Source: Burkholderia metallica (lineage in GTDB: Bacteria > Pseudomonadota > Gammaproteobacteria > Burkholderiales > Burkholderiaceae). Taken from it: a stretch of DNA of 64,000 nucleotides. The notes beneath the pieces are model-generated. The model made no database searches. It saw nothing but the letters and a program-made list of their open reading frames with translations, and was not told the origin of the DNA. The translations under genes were made by a program, and so were the position numbers. This document shows positions 10,268 to 20,828 of the stretch, piece after piece (the stretch's first letter is position 1; each line of letters starts with the position of its first letter). The stretch lies in NCBI RefSeq assembly GCF_902832845.1, contig NZ_CADFDB010000020.1, positions 1-64,000 on the forward strand, given 5' to 3'.

Positions 10268-11347
10268 TCAGCCGGCGGTACGGAACCGCAGCACGCCGTC
10301 GTCGCCCTGCTCGCGCACGAGTTCGCCCGCGAGCCACAGCAGGTTGAGGTGCGCGAGCGCCTCGCCGAGTGCGAACGTCATCTGGTGAATGTCGAGTTCG
10401 CGACGGCGGAACATGATCGGCACGATGTCGGCCGCGCTCATCGGCTTCTCCGCGCACGCGACGCGCACTTCGGCCAGGCGCGCGTCGTGGTGGTCGCGCA
10501 GTTGCGCGATGCGCGTGCGCACGCCGCGGAACGGCTTGCCGTGCGACGGCAGCACCAGCGTATCGGGCGCCATCGTCTCGTAACGGCCGAGCGACTGCAG
10601 GTACAGCGCGAGCGGGTTCGCTTCCGGCTCGAGGTCGAACACGGATACGTTCGTGGAAATGCGCGGCAGCACCATGTCGCCGGAGATCAGCACGCCGTCC
10701 GCGTCGCTGTGCAATGCGCAATGTTCAGGCGAATGGCCGAAGCCGGTCACGACGCGCCACGTGCGCGCGCCGATCGTCACCGCGTCGCCTTCGCGCAGGC
10801 GCCGGTAGCGCGGCGGCACGGCCGGCACGAGATCCGCGTAGTAGCTGCGGCGGTTGCGCAGCTTGTCGAGCGCGGCCGGATCGGTGAGCCCGTGGCGCGC
10901 GAAGTGATCGGCCGCCGCCGCGCCGCCCGCGTTCGAGCCGTTGCCGGCCGCCATCAGGCAGCCGAACATGTACTCGCCGAGCGTCATCCACAGCCGCACG
11001 TTCCAGCGGCCCTTGTCGCCGCCTTCGCACAGCCAGTTCGCGAGACCGAAGTGATCGGGGTGGCAGTGCGTGACGAGCACGCGCAGCACAGGCAACCCGT
11101 CGAGATGCGCGTCGAAGATCCGCTCCCAGTGCGCGCGGATCGCGTCCGACGAGATCCCGCAATCGACGATCGTCCAGCCGGCCTGCCCGTCGATCTCGTC
11201 GCGCAGCAGCCAGAGGTTGATGTGATCGAGCGAGAACGGCAGCGGCATGCGCAGCCAGCGCACGCCGGGCGCGACCTCGAACGTGTCGCCCGCAGCGGGC
11301 AGCGTGTCGGCGAAGGGATAGTCGAGTTGGTGTTCCAGTGCGTTCAT
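10268..11347 (-). CDS. Metallo-beta-lactamase fold hydrolase
   Basis: A 359-residue protein with the metallo-hydrolase signature HCHPDH (His94, His96, Asp98, His99) and later metal-ligand regions FGHSPEHC and SGDMVLP. The substrate-side insert (DKLRNRRSYYADLVP) and the C-terminal helical region resemble the LACTB2/RNase Z-like hydrolases often linked to fatty-acid or polyhydroxyalkanoate regulons. The exact reaction is unknown. It converges with the ABC-F gene (16-bp gap) and diverges from aceK. Confidence 0.88.
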   Translation of the reverse strand: MNALEHQLDYPFADTLPAAGDTFEVAPGVRWLRMPLPFSLDHINLWLLRDEIDGQAGWTIVDCGISSDAIRAHWERIFDAHLDGLPVLRVLVTHCHPDHFGLANWLCEGGDKGRWNVRLWMTLGEYMFGCLMAAGNGSNAGGAAAADHFARHGLTDPAALDKLRNRRSYYADLVPAVPPRYRRLREGDAVTIGARTWRVVTGFGHSPEHCALHSDADGVLISGDMVLPRISTNVSVFDLEPEANPLALYLQSLGRYETMAPDTLVLPSHGKPFRGVRTRIAQLRDHHDARLAEVRVACAEKPMSAADIVPIMFRRRELDIHQMTFALGEALAHLNLLWLAGELVREQGDDGVLRFRTAG

Positions 11348-11650
11348 CGGTGGGGCGTCTCGTCGTTATCGGTGCGAATGCGCGCCGGCGGCAGGCCGCG
11401 GCGGGCGGTGCGTCGATTCTATCGCCGTCGCGCGGAACGCGTGCCCGGCGCCTTTTCGCCCGTCAAAAAAAGTTCGTGCCAGAATCGGTCCCGTACCCGT
11501 ATCTTTACGCGAAGATGCACCGAACGGCATCCAACGGCGGACAACCCGCCGCCTGCCGGCCAGCCGCGCCTCGCCGCAAAGTCCTTGAAACGCCCGCTTG
11601 GGCGCTAAAATGGCGAGTGCTTACAGCCCTCCCGAACGAGCCTGCACGCG

Positions 11651-13468
11651 ATGAATCACTTCCCCAAACTGCTGTCCTCGCAGATCGGTTTCGACGTCGC
11701 CCAGACGATGCTCGAGAACTTCGACCGCCATTACCGGATCTTCCGCGAGGCGGCCGTCGAAGCGAAGACGCTGTTCGAGCGCGGCGACTGGCACGGGCTG
11801 CAGCGGCTCGCGCGCGAGCGGATCACGTCGTACGACGATCGCGTGAAGGAATGCGTCGAGGTGCTGGAAGACGAATACGACGCGGAGAACATCGACGACG
11901 AAGTGTGGCAGCAGATCAAGCTGCACTACATCGGCCTGCTCACGTCGCACCGCCAGCCCGAGTGCGCGGAGACCTTCTTCAATTCGGTGTGCTGCAAGAT
12001 CCTGCACCGCTCGTACTTCAGCAACGATTTCATCTTCGTTCGCCCGGCGATCTCGACCGAGTATCTCGAGAACGACGAGCCGGCCGCGAAGCCGACCTAC
12101 CGCGCGTACTATCCGGGCACCGACGGGCTCGCGACCACGCTCGAGCGGATCGTCACGAACTTCCAGCTCGAGCCGGCGTTCGACGACCTTTCACGCGACA
12201 TCGGATGCGTGATGCAGGCGATCCACGACGAATTCGGCCACTTCGACGAAGCGCCGAATTTCCAGATTCACGTGCTGTCGTCGCTGTTCTTCCGCAACAA
12301 GAGCGCGTACATCGTCGGCCGCATCATCAACGCCGACCGCGTGCTGCCGTTCGCGGTGCCGATCCGCCACGTGCGCCCGGGCGTGCTGGCGCTCGATACC
12401 GTGCTGCTGCGCCGCGACCAGCTCATGATCATCTTCGGCTTCTCGCACTCGTATTTCCTCGTCGACATGGGCGTGCCGTCCGCGTACGTCGACTTCCTGT
12501 GCACGATCATGCCCGGCAAGCCGAAGGCGGAGATCTATACGTCGGTCGGCCTGCAGAAGCAGGGCAAGAACCTGTTCTACCGCGACCTGCTGCACCACCT
12601 GTCGCATTCGAGCGACCGCTTCATCATCGCGCCCGGGATCAAGGGCCTCGTGATGCTCGTGTTCACGCTGCCGTCGTTCCCGTACGTGTTCAAGATCATC
12701 AAGGATCAGTTCCCGCCGCCGAAGGAAACGACGCGCGCGCAGATCATGGAGAAGTACCAGCTCGTGAAGCGCCACGACCGCCTCGGGCGGATGGCCGACA
12801 CGCTCGAGTATTCGAGCGTCGCGCTGCCGCTCGCGCGGCTCGACCACGCGCTCGTGCGCGAGCTGGAAAAGGAAGTGCCGTCGCTGCTCGAATACGAGGA
12901 CGACAATCTCGTGATCAAGCACCTGTACATCGAGCGCCGGATGACGCCGCTCAACCTGTACCTGCAGAACGGCAGCGACGCGGACGTCGAGCACGGCGTG
13001 AAGGAATACGGCAACGCGGTGAAGGAGCTGATGAAGGCGAACATCTTCCCCGGCGACATGCTGTACAAGAACTTCGGCGTCACGCGCCACGGCCGCGTCG
13101 TGTTCTACGACTACGACGAGATCGAGTACCTGACCGACTGCAACGTGCGCCGCGTGCCGCCACCGCGCAACGAGGAGGACGAGCTGTCCGGCGAACCGTG
13201 GTATACCGTCGGCCCGCACGACATCTTTCCGGAGACCTACGGGCCATTCCTGCTCGGCGACCCGCGCGTGCGCGCCGTCTTCATGAAGCATCACGCGGAC
13301 TTTTTCGATCCCGCGCTGTGGCAGGCCAGCAAGGACAAGCTGCTACAGGGCGAATTGCCCGACTTTTATCCGTACGACACCGCGCTGCGCTTTTGCGCAC
13401 GCTACCCCGCGCGCTTCGGCGCGGCGGACCGGAACGATGACGCGGGCGGCGCGCAGCGCGCCGCCTGA
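11651..13468 (+). CDS. aceK: Isocitrate dehydrogenase kinase/phosphatase
   Basis: A 605-residue bifunctional enzyme that phosphorylates and dephosphorylates isocitrate dehydrogenase, switching flux between the TCA cycle and the glyoxylate shunt. Family marks are the N-terminal regulatory half ([19 protein letters not shown]), the ATP-binding loop APGIKGLVM with the downstream lysine ([10 protein letters not shown]), and the catalytic [12 protein letters not shown]. Unlike in E. coli it is not next to aceA/aceB here. The length is slightly greater than the E. coli enzyme because of the long C-terminus. Confidence 0.97.
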   Translation: MNHFPKLLSSQIGFDVAQTMLENFDRHYRIFREAAVEAKTLFERGDWHGLQRLARERITSYDDRVKECVEVLEDEYDAENIDDEVWQQIKLHYIGLLTSHRQPECAETFFNSVCCKILHRSYFSNDFIFVRPAISTEYLENDEPAAKPTYRAYYPGTDGLATTLERIVTNFQLEPAFDDLSRDIGCVMQAIHDEFGHFDEAPNFQIHVLSSLFFRNKSAYIVGRIINADRVLPFAVPIRHVRPGVLALDTVLLRRDQLMIIFGFSHSYFLVDMGVPSAYVDFLCTIMPGKPKAEIYTSVGLQKQGKNLFYRDLLHHLSHSSDRFIIAPGIKGLVMLVFTLPSFPYVFKIIKDQFPPPKETTRAQIMEKYQLVKRHDRLGRMADTLEYSSVALPLARLDHALVRELEKEVPSLLEYEDDNLVIKHLYIERRMTPLNLYLQNGSDADVEHGVKEYGNAVKELMKANIFPGDMLYKNFGVTRHGRVVFYDYDEIEYLTDCNVRRVPPPRNEEDELSGEPWYTVGPHDIFPETYGPFLLGDPRVRAVFMKHHADFFDPALWQASKDKLLQGELPDFYPYDTALRFCARYPARFGAADRNDDAGGAQRAA

Positions 13469-13521
13469 CGCCGATTTACCGCACCGATAGCGACCGATTT
13501 CCGCCAACGGAATCCACACCG

Positions 13522-14289
13522 ATGAACACCCAAGACAATCCGCTTTCACACCTGTTCGACAACAACGACGCGTGGGTCAAACGCAAGCTCGAGGACGATC
13601 CGCAATTCTTCGCGCGCCTTGCCGACCAGCAGGCGCCGGAGTATCTGTGGATCGGCTGCTCGGACTCGCGGGTGCCGGCGAACCAGATCATCGGCCTGCC
13701 GCCGGGCGAAGTGTTCGTCCACCGCAACATCGCGAACGTGGTCGTGCACAGCGACCTGAACTGCCTGTCGGTGATCCAGTTCGCGGTCGACATCCTGCGC
13801 GTGAAGCACATCATGGTGGTCGGCCACTACGGCTGCTCGGGCGTGAACGCCGCGCTGCTCAACCGCCGTGTCGGCCTCGCCGACAACTGGCTGCATCACG
13901 TGCAGGACGTGCGCGAGCGCCACGCGAAGCTGCTCGACGAATGGCCGGTGGGCGAAGCGCGCTACCGCCGCCTGATCGAGCTGAACGCGATCGAGCAGGT
14001 GGTCAACGTGTGCCGCACGACGATCGTCAACGACGCGTGGGCGCGCGGCCAGTCGCTCACCGTGCACGGCCTCGTGTACGGCGTGCACGACGGGCGGATG
14101 CGCAACCTCGGGATGGCCGTGTCGAACTTCGACGCGCTCGACGCAACCTACAAGCGCTGCGTGGCCGCGCTGACCGCCGGCGGCCAACACGCACCGGACA
14201 ACGACATGATCGCGGCGGACGCCGCGCGGCTCGAAGGCGTCGCGCAGGCCGTCGTCGCCACGCTGAAGCCGTGCGACGACGCGAAGTAA
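13522..14289 (+). CDS. can: Beta-class carbonic anhydrase
   Basis: A 255-residue zinc enzyme that interconverts CO2 and bicarbonate in the cytoplasm. Zinc ligands are visible as Cys46 and Asp48 (CSDSRVPAN), His102 and Cys105 (GHYGCSG), with Arg50 forming the usual Asp/Arg dyad. The layout is that of the E. coli Can type. It starts 53 bp after aceK on the same strand and may share its transcript. Confidence 0.95.
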   Translation: MNTQDNPLSHLFDNNDAWVKRKLEDDPQFFARLADQQAPEYLWIGCSDSRVPANQIIGLPPGEVFVHRNIANVVVHSDLNCLSVIQFAVDILRVKHIMVVGHYGCSGVNAALLNRRVGLADNWLHHVQDVRERHAKLLDEWPVGEARYRRLIELNAIEQVVNVCRTTIVNDAWARGQSLTVHGLVYGVHDGRMRNLGMAVSNFDALDATYKRCVAALTAGGQHAPDNDMIAADAARLEGVAQAVVATLKPCDDAK

Positions 14290-14372
14290 CGCCGGCGCGC
14301 GGCCGCGCGCCTTCGAACGGATCTGATCCCGGCGCCGCCATCGCGGCGGCGCCAAGCAAAGGAGCGACGGGC

Positions 14373-15050
14373 ATGAAAACCGTATTGATCGTCGGCGCAT
14401 CGCGCGGCCTCGGCCGCGAATTCGTCAGGCAATACCGGCGCGACGGCTGGAACGTGATCGCCACCGCGCGCGACGACGCGTCGCTCGACGCGCTGCGCGC
14501 GCTCGGCGCGAGCGCGCATGCGCTCGACATCACGCAGCCGGAGCAGATCGCGGCGCTCGGCTGGAAGCTCGACGGCGAGCGGCTCGATGCGGCCGTGCTG
14601 GTGTCGGGCGTGTACGGGCCGCGCACCGAGGGCGTCGAGACGGTCACCGCCGAGGATTTCGACGCGGTGATGCATACGAACGTGCGCGGGCCGATGCAGT
14701 TGCTGCCGATCGTGCTGCCGCTCGTCGAGGACGCGCGCGGCGTGCTGGCCGTCGTGTCGAGCCGGATGGGCAGCATCGCCGAGGCGACCGGCACGACCGG
14801 CTGGCTGTACCGCGCGAGCAAGGCCGCGCTGAACGACGCGCTGCGGATCGCGTCGCTGCAGACGCGCCATGCCGCGTGCATTTCGCTGCATCCCGGCTGG
14901 GTGCGCACCGACATGGGCGGCGCGCAGGCCGCGATCGATCCGGAAACCAGCGTGACCGGCATGCGCCGCGTGATCGCCGAATCCGGCGCGGACGTGTCGC
15001 AGGCCAACGGCCGTTTCTTCCAGTACGACGGTATCGAGCTGAGCTGGTGA
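14373..15050 (+). CDS. SDR family oxidoreductase
   Basis: A 225-residue short-chain dehydrogenase with nucleotide motif GASRGLG (8-14), catalytic YRASK near residue 147 and preceding VSSRMGS. It resembles the C-factor/YbbO-like short SDR group with a shortened C-terminus (NGRFFQYDGIELSW). The ATG at 14373 follows AAAGGAGCG. No substrate can be named. It forms a same-strand run with carbonic anhydrase and the YchJ-like gene. Confidence 0.88.
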   Translation: MKTVLIVGASRGLGREFVRQYRRDGWNVIATARDDASLDALRALGASAHALDITQPEQIAALGWKLDGERLDAAVLVSGVYGPRTEGVETVTAEDFDAVMHTNVRGPMQLLPIVLPLVEDARGVLAVVSSRMGSIAEATGTTGWLYRASKAALNDALRIASLQTRHAACISLHPGWVRTDMGGAQAAIDPETSVTGMRRVIAESGADVSQANGRFFQYDGIELSW

Positions 15051-15087
15051 GCGGCCGACAACCTTTCGTCGTTAATTCCCGTTTCGC

Positions 15088-15525
15088 ATGATTTTGAACC
15101 GACCTGACGCGTGCCCGTGCGGCGGCGCGTCTCCCGCTCCCGCCGGCAACGCACCGGCGCCGCGCTACGCGGCCTGCTGCGGCCGCTTCATCGACGGCGG
15201 CGAAGCCGCGCCGAGCGCGCTCGTGTTGATGCGCTCGCGGTACAGCGCGTACGTGCTCGGCGCGACCGACTACCTGCGCGCGACGTGGGCCGCGCGCACC
15301 TGCCCGCCCGACCTCGACGTCGACCCCGCAGCGCCCGACGCGCCGCGCTGGCTCGGTCTCGCGGTCAAACGCCATGCGCCGCTCGACGAACGGCACGCCG
15401 AGGTCGAGTTCGTGGCCCGCTACAAGGTCGGCGGCCGCGCTTACCGGCTCCACGAGACGAGCCGTTTCGAGCGCGACGAGCACGGTTTCTGGCGCTACGT
15501 CGACGGCGAAGTAAGTGAACGCTGA
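15088..15525 (+). CDS. YchJ family protein (UPF0225, SEC-C type)
   Basis: A 145-residue protein with the N-terminal metal-binding cysteine cluster CPCGG ... CCGRFI and the conserved LMRSRYSAYVLG and YLRATWAARTCP segments of the YchJ family, followed by an NTF2-like half (KHAPLDERHAEVEFVARYK type). Function unknown; SEC-C motifs bind zinc. It follows the SDR gene by 37 bp. Confidence 0.9.
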   Translation: MILNRPDACPCGGASPAPAGNAPAPRYAACCGRFIDGGEAAPSALVLMRSRYSAYVLGATDYLRATWAARTCPPDLDVDPAAPDAPRWLGLAVKRHAPLDERHAEVEFVARYKVGGRAYRLHETSRFERDEHGFWRYVDGEVSER

Positions 15526-15631
15526 CAAATAGTTGCTGTGTCAGACGCCGGGTAATTCCTGCATTGCACAACCCGAATTTGTCGGGCTACGATGGCCTCG
15601 TATTGGTCATGTTGCATGGCAGGGCTTACGA

Positions 15632-16903
15632 ATGGCGTTCAGCAAGGTATTGGTGGGATGGATGGCGGCCTGCGCGCTGTCGGCCGCTCAGGCCGGTACG
15701 CTGCCGAACGCAAATACGGGGACGGGCGCCGGCGCCAGCGGGTCGCTCGCCCACGCCGAACGCTTCGACTACGGCGATTCGAACCTGCCGCCCGTCGCCG
15801 CCGACCTGAACGAACAGGTCCTGCGCATTCCGGCCGACGCATCGGGCGCCGTCACGCTCGAGGCCACGCTCTTCAAGCCGAACGGCCCCGGCCCGTTCCC
15901 GCTCGTCGTCTTCAATCACGGCAAGAACACCGGCGATCTCCATCTTCAGCCGCGCAGCCGGCCGCTCGCGTTCGCGCGCGAATTCGTGCGCCGCGGCTAC
16001 GCGGTGATCGCCCCGAACCGCCAGGGTTTCGCGGGGTCGGGCGGCACGTACCAGCAGGAAGGCTGCAACGTCGGCAAGAACGGCCTCGCGCAAGCGGCCG
16101 ACGTCGACGCGACGGTGCGCTACATGTCGCGCCAGCCGTATGTCGATGCGTCGCGCATCGTCGTCGCCGGCACGTCGCACGGCGGCCTCGTATCGGTCGC
16201 GTACGGGACCGAAGCCGCACCGGGCGTGCGCGGCATCATCAACTTCTCCGGCGGGCTGCGCCAGGACCTCTGCGACGGCTGGCAGCGCAACCTCGTCGAC
16301 GCGTTCGACCAGTACGGCGCGCACACGGCCGTGCGGTCGCTGTGGCTGTACGGCGACAACGATTCGGTATGGACGCCCGGGCTCGTCGCGCAGATGCACG
16401 ACGCGTACGTGTCGCACGGCACGCAGGCCCAGTTCATCGATTTCGGCCGCTACAAGGACGACGCGCACCGGCTGATCGTCGATCGCGACGGCGTGCCCGT
16501 GTGGTGGCCGGCCGTCAACGCGTTCCTCGCGCAGTTGAACCTGCCGACGTCGGTGCGCTACGCGGTCGCGAACCCGCACGAGCCGAAGGCGAGCGGCTTT
16601 GCGTCGATCGACGCGGTCGACGCGGTGCCGTACGTCGACGAAGCCGGCCGCGAAGGCTATCGCCGCTTCCTGAACCAGCATCCGAGCCGCGCGTTCGCGG
16701 TGTCGTCGGAAGGCGCATGGTCGTGGGCCGAAGGCGGCGACGACCCGATGGCGCTCGCGCTCGACAACTGCGCGAAGCAGGACGCGGGCGCATGCCGGCT
16801 GTATGCGGTCAACGACCGGGTCGTGTGGAACGCGACGCAGACGGCCGACAACGACGACGCCCACGCACGCGACACCGGTACGCCGGCGCTGGCTTCGCGC
16901 TAA
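15632..16903 (+). CDS. Exported alpha/beta hydrolase (dienelactone hydrolase-like)
   Basis: A 423-residue protein with a signal peptide (MAFSKVLVGWMAACALSAAQA), a hydrolase core with FNHGKNTGD as oxyanion region and nucleophile elbow GTSHGG, then a C-terminal His region (KDDAHRLIVDRDG). The C-terminal third carries an additional domain of unknown role (YRRFLNQHPSRAFAVSSEG). It is probably periplasmic; substrate unknown. The start at 15632 is chosen because it begins the signal peptide; upstream in-frame codons back to 15533 do not look coding. Confidence 0.82.
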   Translation: MAFSKVLVGWMAACALSAAQAGTLPNANTGTGAGASGSLAHAERFDYGDSNLPPVAADLNEQVLRIPADASGAVTLEATLFKPNGPGPFPLVVFNHGKNTGDLHLQPRSRPLAFAREFVRRGYAVIAPNRQGFAGSGGTYQQEGCNVGKNGLAQAADVDATVRYMSRQPYVDASRIVVAGTSHGGLVSVAYGTEAAPGVRGIINFSGGLRQDLCDGWQRNLVDAFDQYGAHTAVRSLWLYGDNDSVWTPGLVAQMHDAYVSHGTQAQFIDFGRYKDDAHRLIVDRDGVPVWWPAVNAFLAQLNLPTSVRYAVANPHEPKASGFASIDAVDAVPYVDEAGREGYRRFLNQHPSRAFAVSSEGAWSWAEGGDDPMALALDNCAKQDAGACRLYAVNDRVVWNATQTADNDDAHARDTGTPALASR

Positions 16904-17300
16904 ACGCACGGCCGCATTTCCGTCCATTACCCGTCACGCCGACGCCATCGGGGCGTCGACAAGCGGGAAGCCTTCAAGCGGATGGTCTTCAACCTCGTCG
17001 TGAGCAACGACGAGGCCCTCGCTGCGCAACCACGGATCATCCACGCCTCCACGTCGATCAGGCAGCGCGAGACGCTCGATCTGTCGATCTCCCGCTGTCG
17101 CCGCACCCCACCCCCCTCATCATTCCCCATATTTCCGCGTCGTCGCGCACCGCCCGCCCCCACGATTTTTTTCGGTGGGGAAGGCTCACTCGAACGTCGT
17201 CATCTGCGGTCATTTCGGGATATCTGAACCGTACCGTTCCGAGCCGTCCCGATCTACGCCGAACTCCCGCCCAGCAAGGCTTTGCGGCGTTTGTAACCGG
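16904..17300. other. Intergenic region without a recognised gene
   Basis: About 400 bp between the hydrolase and the biotin operon promoter. It has a small hairpin GACGCC/GGCGTC (16941-16957) that could end the hydrolase transcript. Short open frames here lack ribosome sites and coding-type codon bias. Confidence 0.5.
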
Positions 17301-17303
17301 TAG

Positions 17304-17331
17304 TGCAACGGGTCGCGGAACACGCTAATCT
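17304..17331 (+). promoter_or_regulatory. Candidate promoter of the biotin operon
   Basis: TGCAAC (17304-17309) and TAATCT (17326-17331) with a 16-bp spacer form a plausible weak sigma-70 promoter, about 75 bp before the bioA start. Confidence 0.3.
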
Positions 17332-17350
17332 CAGCGCGTTTCGTGTCCCG

Positions 17351-17386
17351 CCGCGCGGCATCCCTTCGATGCCGCGCGGCCGTTTT
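17351..17386 (+). terminator. Terminator-like hairpin in the bioA leader
   Basis: An 11-bp perfect stem CCGCGCGGCAT/ATGCCGCGCGG (17351-17361, 17369-17379) with loop CCCTTCG, followed by CCGTTTTGT. It lies between the likely promoter and the bioA ribosome site, so it may be an attenuator, or the terminator of a short upstream transcript. Confidence 0.6.
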
Positions 17387-17402
17387 GTCCCCCGGAGTCG
17401 CC

Positions 17403-18749
17403 TTGAGTACGCCAGCCACCGACGACTGGGTCGCGCGCAGCCTGCGCGCGGTCTGGCATCCCTGCACCCAGATGAAGCACCACGAGCGCCTGCCGCTCAT
17501 CCCCGTCGCGCGTGGCGCGGGCGTGTGGCTGTACGACCGTGACGGCCGCCGCTACTTCGACGCGATCAGTTCGTGGTGGGTCAACCTGTTCGGCCATGCG
17601 AACCCGGACATCAACGCGGCGCTGAAAGCGCAGCTCGACACGCTCGAGCACGCGATGCTCGCCGGCTGCACGCACGAGCCCGCGATCGAGCTCGGCGAAC
17701 GGCTGCATGCGCTCACCGCGCGCACGCTCGGCCATGCGTTCTTCGCGTCGGACGGCGCGTCGGCCGTCGAGATCGCGCTGAAGATGAGCTTCCACGCGTG
17801 GCGCAACCGCGGCCGCGCGAACAAGCAGGAATTCGTCTGCGTCGCGAACGGCTATCACGGCGAAACGATCGGCGCGCTCGGCGTGACCGACGTCGCGCTG
17901 TTCAAGGACGCGTACGACCCGCTGATCCGCCATGCGCACGTCGTCGCGTCGCCCGATGCGCGCGGCGCGCTGCCGGGCGAAACGGCCGCCGACGTCGCCG
18001 GCCGCGCGCTCGCGGACGTGCGCCGCCTGTTCGCCGAACGCGGCGACCGGATCGCCGCGCTGATCGTCGAGCCGCTCGTGCAGTGCGCGGCCGGCATGGC
18101 GATGCACGATCCGTCATACGTGCGCGGGCTGCGCGCACTGTGCGACGAATTCGGCGTACACCTGATCGCCGACGAGATCGCGGTCGGCTGCGGCCGCACC
18201 GGCACCTTCTTCGCGTGCGAGCAGGCCGGCGTCTGGCCCGATTTCCTGTGCCTGTCGAAAGGCATCAGCGGCGGCTACCTGCCGCTGTCGCTCGTGCTCA
18301 CGCGCGACGACGTGTTCGCCGCGTTCTACGACGACGACACGACGCGCGGCTTCCTGCACTCGCATTCGTACACCGGCAACCCGCTCGCGTGCCGCGCGGC
18401 GGTCGCGACGCTCGACCTGTTCGCGCGCGACGACGTGCTCGCGAGCAACGCCAGCAAATCGGCGACGCTGCGCGCGGCGCTCGCGCCGCTCGGCGCGCAC
18501 CCGCAGGTGCGCCATCTGCGCGAACGCGGCACGCTGTTCGCATTCGACGTCGCGCTCGACGGCGACGCGGCGCGTGGCTTCTCGCGGCGCTTCTTCGAAC
18601 GCGCGCTGGAACGCGAGCTGCTGCTGCGCCCGATCGGCACGACCGTGTACCTGATGCCGCCGTACGTGATGAGCGACGACGACATCGCGTGGCTCGCGCA
18701 ACGCACGCGCGACACGCTCGACGCCACGCTGGAGGAAATCGGCCGATGA
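17403..18749 (+). CDS. bioA: Adenosylmethionine-8-amino-7-oxononanoate aminotransferase
   Basis: A 448-residue PLP-dependent class III aminotransferase that converts KAPA to DAPA using S-adenosylmethionine as amino donor in biotin synthesis. Visible marks are [11 protein letters not shown] near the N-terminus, [11 protein letters not shown], the Asp of the PLP site in [14 protein letters not shown], and the Schiff-base Lys in CLSKGISGG. The start is assigned to TTG at 17403 ([14 protein letters not shown]) because GGAG lies 6-10 bp upstream; an in-frame start at 17343 would lie within the leader hairpin region. The stop overlaps the bioF ATG. Confidence 0.96.
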   Translation: MSTPATDDWVARSLRAVWHPCTQMKHHERLPLIPVARGAGVWLYDRDGRRYFDAISSWWVNLFGHANPDINAALKAQLDTLEHAMLAGCTHEPAIELGERLHALTARTLGHAFFASDGASAVEIALKMSFHAWRNRGRANKQEFVCVANGYHGETIGALGVTDVALFKDAYDPLIRHAHVVASPDARGALPGETAADVAGRALADVRRLFAERGDRIAALIVEPLVQCAAGMAMHDPSYVRGLRALCDEFGVHLIADEIAVGCGRTGTFFACEQAGVWPDFLCLSKGISGGYLPLSLVLTRDDVFAAFYDDDTTRGFLHSHSYTGNPLACRAAVATLDLFARDDVLASNASKSATLRAALAPLGAHPQVRHLRERGTLFAFDVALDGDAARGFSRRFFERALERELLLRPIGTTVYLMPPYVMSDDDIAWLAQRTRDTLDATLEEIGR

Positions 18750-20056
18750 CACGACCGCCCGCACACACGCTTCGTTCGCGGCTCCCCGACGGGGCCGCCG
18801 CTTCCGCAGGGACGGCCCGGCGGGACGCCGCGACGCACCCGCTGCTCGATACGCTGCAACGCGGCCTCGCCGATCTCGACGCGCAAGGGCTGCGCCGCGT
18901 ACGCCGCACCGCCGATACCGCGTGCGATGCGCGCATGACCGTCGACGGCCGCGAGATCGTCGGCTTCGCGAGCAACGACTATCTGGGCCTCGCCGCGCAT
19001 CCGGCGCTCGTCGCCGCGTTCGCCGAAGGCGCGCAGCGCTACGGCTCCGGCAGCGGCGGCTCGCACCTGCTCGGCGGCCATTCGCGCGCGCACGCGACGC
19101 TCGAGGACGACCTCGCGGCCTTCTCGGGCGGCTTCTGCGACGCGCCGCGCGCGCTGTACTTCAGCACCGGCTACATGGCGAACCTCGCCGCGATGACCGC
19201 GCTCACCGGCAAAGGCGCAACGATCTTCTCCGACGCGCTGAACCACGCGTCGCTGATCGACGGGATGCGGCTGTCGCGCGCGAACGTGCAGGTCTATCCG
19301 CATGCGGATACGGTTGCGCTCGCCGCGCTGCTCGATGCATCGGATGCCGAAACGAAACTGATCGTCAGCGACACCGTGTTCAGCATGGACGGCGACATCG
19401 CGCCGCTGGCCAAGCTCGTCGCGCTGGCCGAACGCCACGGCGCGTGGCTCGTCATCGACGATGCGCACGGCTTCGGCGTGCTCGGCCCGCAGGGCCGCGG
19501 CGCGCTCGCGGCCGCCACGCTGCGTTCGCCGCATCTCGTGTACGTCGGCACGCTCGGCAAGGCGGCCGGCGTCGCAGGCGCATTCGTGATCGCGCACGAG
19601 ACCGTAATCGAATGGATGATCCAGCGCGCACGCAGCTACATCTTCACGACGGCCGCGCCGCCGGCCGTCGCGCACGCGGTCTCGGCCAGCCTGAAGGTGA
19701 TCGCGGGCGACGAAGGCGACGCGCGGCGCGCGCATCTCGCCGCGCTGATCGAACGCACGCGCACGCTGCTGCGCAATACGCGCTGGCAGCCGGTCGATTC
19801 GCACACGGCCGTGCAGCCGCTCGTGATCGGCAGCAACGATGCGACGCTCAAGGCGATGCGCGCGCTCGACGCCCACGGCCTGTGGGTGCCCGCGATCCGG
19901 CCGCCGACGGTGCCCGTCGGCACGTCGCGGCTGCGCGTGTCGCTGTCGGCCGCGCATTCGTTCGACGATCTCGCGCGGCTCGAAGCCGCGCTGATCGAAG
20001 CCAGCGAAGGCGCCGACGTCGCGCTCGAAACGGCCCCGCGGGAGGCCGCAGCATGA
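18746..20056 (+). CDS. bioF: 8-amino-7-oxononanoate synthase
   Basis: A 436-residue PLP enzyme that condenses pimeloyl-ACP (or -CoA) with alanine to form KAPA. It carries [21 protein letters not shown], the VIDDAHGFG aspartate and the lysine in [14 protein letters not shown]. The N-terminus is about 40 residues longer than in many BioF proteins (Arg/Ala-rich, [15 protein letters not shown]); the ATG at 18746 overlaps the bioA stop as ATGA, which supports it. Overlap with bioD continues the coupled operon. Confidence 0.96.
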   Translation: MTRPPAHTLRSRLPDGAAASAGTARRDAATHPLLDTLQRGLADLDAQGLRRVRRTADTACDARMTVDGREIVGFASNDYLGLAAHPALVAAFAEGAQRYGSGSGGSHLLGGHSRAHATLEDDLAAFSGGFCDAPRALYFSTGYMANLAAMTALTGKGATIFSDALNHASLIDGMRLSRANVQVYPHADTVALAALLDASDAETKLIVSDTVFSMDGDIAPLAKLVALAERHGAWLVIDDAHGFGVLGPQGRGALAAATLRSPHLVYVGTLGKAAGVAGAFVIAHETVIEWMIQRARSYIFTTAAPPAVAHAVSASLKVIAGDEGDARRAHLAALIERTRTLLRNTRWQPVDSHTAVQPLVIGSNDATLKAMRALDAHGLWVPAIRPPTVPVGTSRLRVSLSAAHSFDDLARLEAALIEASEGADVALETAPREAAA

Positions 20057-20772
20057 CCGCCCCGCTCTCGCTGTTCGTCACCGGCACCGACACCGAAATC
20101 GGCAAGACCTTCGTATCGGCCGCGATGCTGCACGGCTTCGCGCGGCACGGCCTGCGCGCAGCCGCGCTGAAGCCCGTCGCGGCCGGCGCGTATGAACGCG
20201 ACGGCGTGTGGCGCAACGAGGACGCCGACCAGCTCGACGCGGCCGCGAACGTCGTGCTGCCGCCCGAGCTGCGCACGCCGTTCCTGCTGAAAGCACCGGC
20301 CGCGCCGCATATCGTCGCCGCCCAGGAAGGCGTGACGCTCGACATCGACACGATCGCCGCGTGCCATCGCGAAGCGCTGACGCGCGCGGACGTGGTCGTC
20401 GTCGAAGGCGCCGGCGGCTTTCGCGTCCCGCTGAACGACACGCAGGACATGGCCGATCTCGCGGTCGCGCTCGGCGTGCCGGTCGTGCTCGTGGTCGGCG
20501 TGCGGCTCGGCTGCATCAACCACGCGCTGCTCACCGCCGACGCCATTGCCGCGCGCGGCCTCAAGCTCGCGGGCTGGGTCGCGAATCACGTCGACCCGGC
20601 GATGTCGTTCCCCGACGAGAACGTCGCGACGATGCGCGACTGGCTCGCCCGCGAGCACGGCGCACTGCTGCTCGGCCGCATTCCGCACATGAGCCCGGCC
20701 GCCCCCGAATCCGCCGCGGCGATGCTCGACGTCGCCGCGCTCGTCGAGACGCTGCGCGCCGCGCAGCCTTGA
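20053..20772 (+). CDS. bioD: Dethiobiotin synthetase
   Basis: A 239-residue ATP-dependent ligase that closes the ureido ring of DAPA with CO2. The P-loop GTDTEIGKT lies near the N-terminus, followed by LKPVAAGA and the [13 protein letters not shown] strand typical of BioD. The ATG overlaps the bioF stop codon (ATGA). Length fits the family. Confidence 0.96.
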   Translation: MTAPLSLFVTGTDTEIGKTFVSAAMLHGFARHGLRAAALKPVAAGAYERDGVWRNEDADQLDAAANVVLPPELRTPFLLKAPAAPHIVAAQEGVTLDIDTIAACHREALTRADVVVVEGAGGFRVPLNDTQDMADLAVALGVPVVLVVGVRLGCINHALLTADAIAARGLKLAGWVANHVDPAMSFPDENVATMRDWLAREHGALLLGRIPHMSPAAPESAAAMLDVAALVETLRAAQP

Positions 20773-20828
20773 CCCCACCGAAACCGATCTCCCGATCCCC
20801 TCATCCCCGACCAGGACAGGAAAACGAT

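Noticed and set aside
16982-17227. Forward 81-codon open frame before bioA
   Set aside because: No ribosome site, no family resemblance, and its codon use does not match neighbouring genes.
17291-17298. TTGTAACC upstream of bioA as a BirA operator
   Set aside because: Only one half-site is present; no GGTTACAA-like partner lies at the required spacing.
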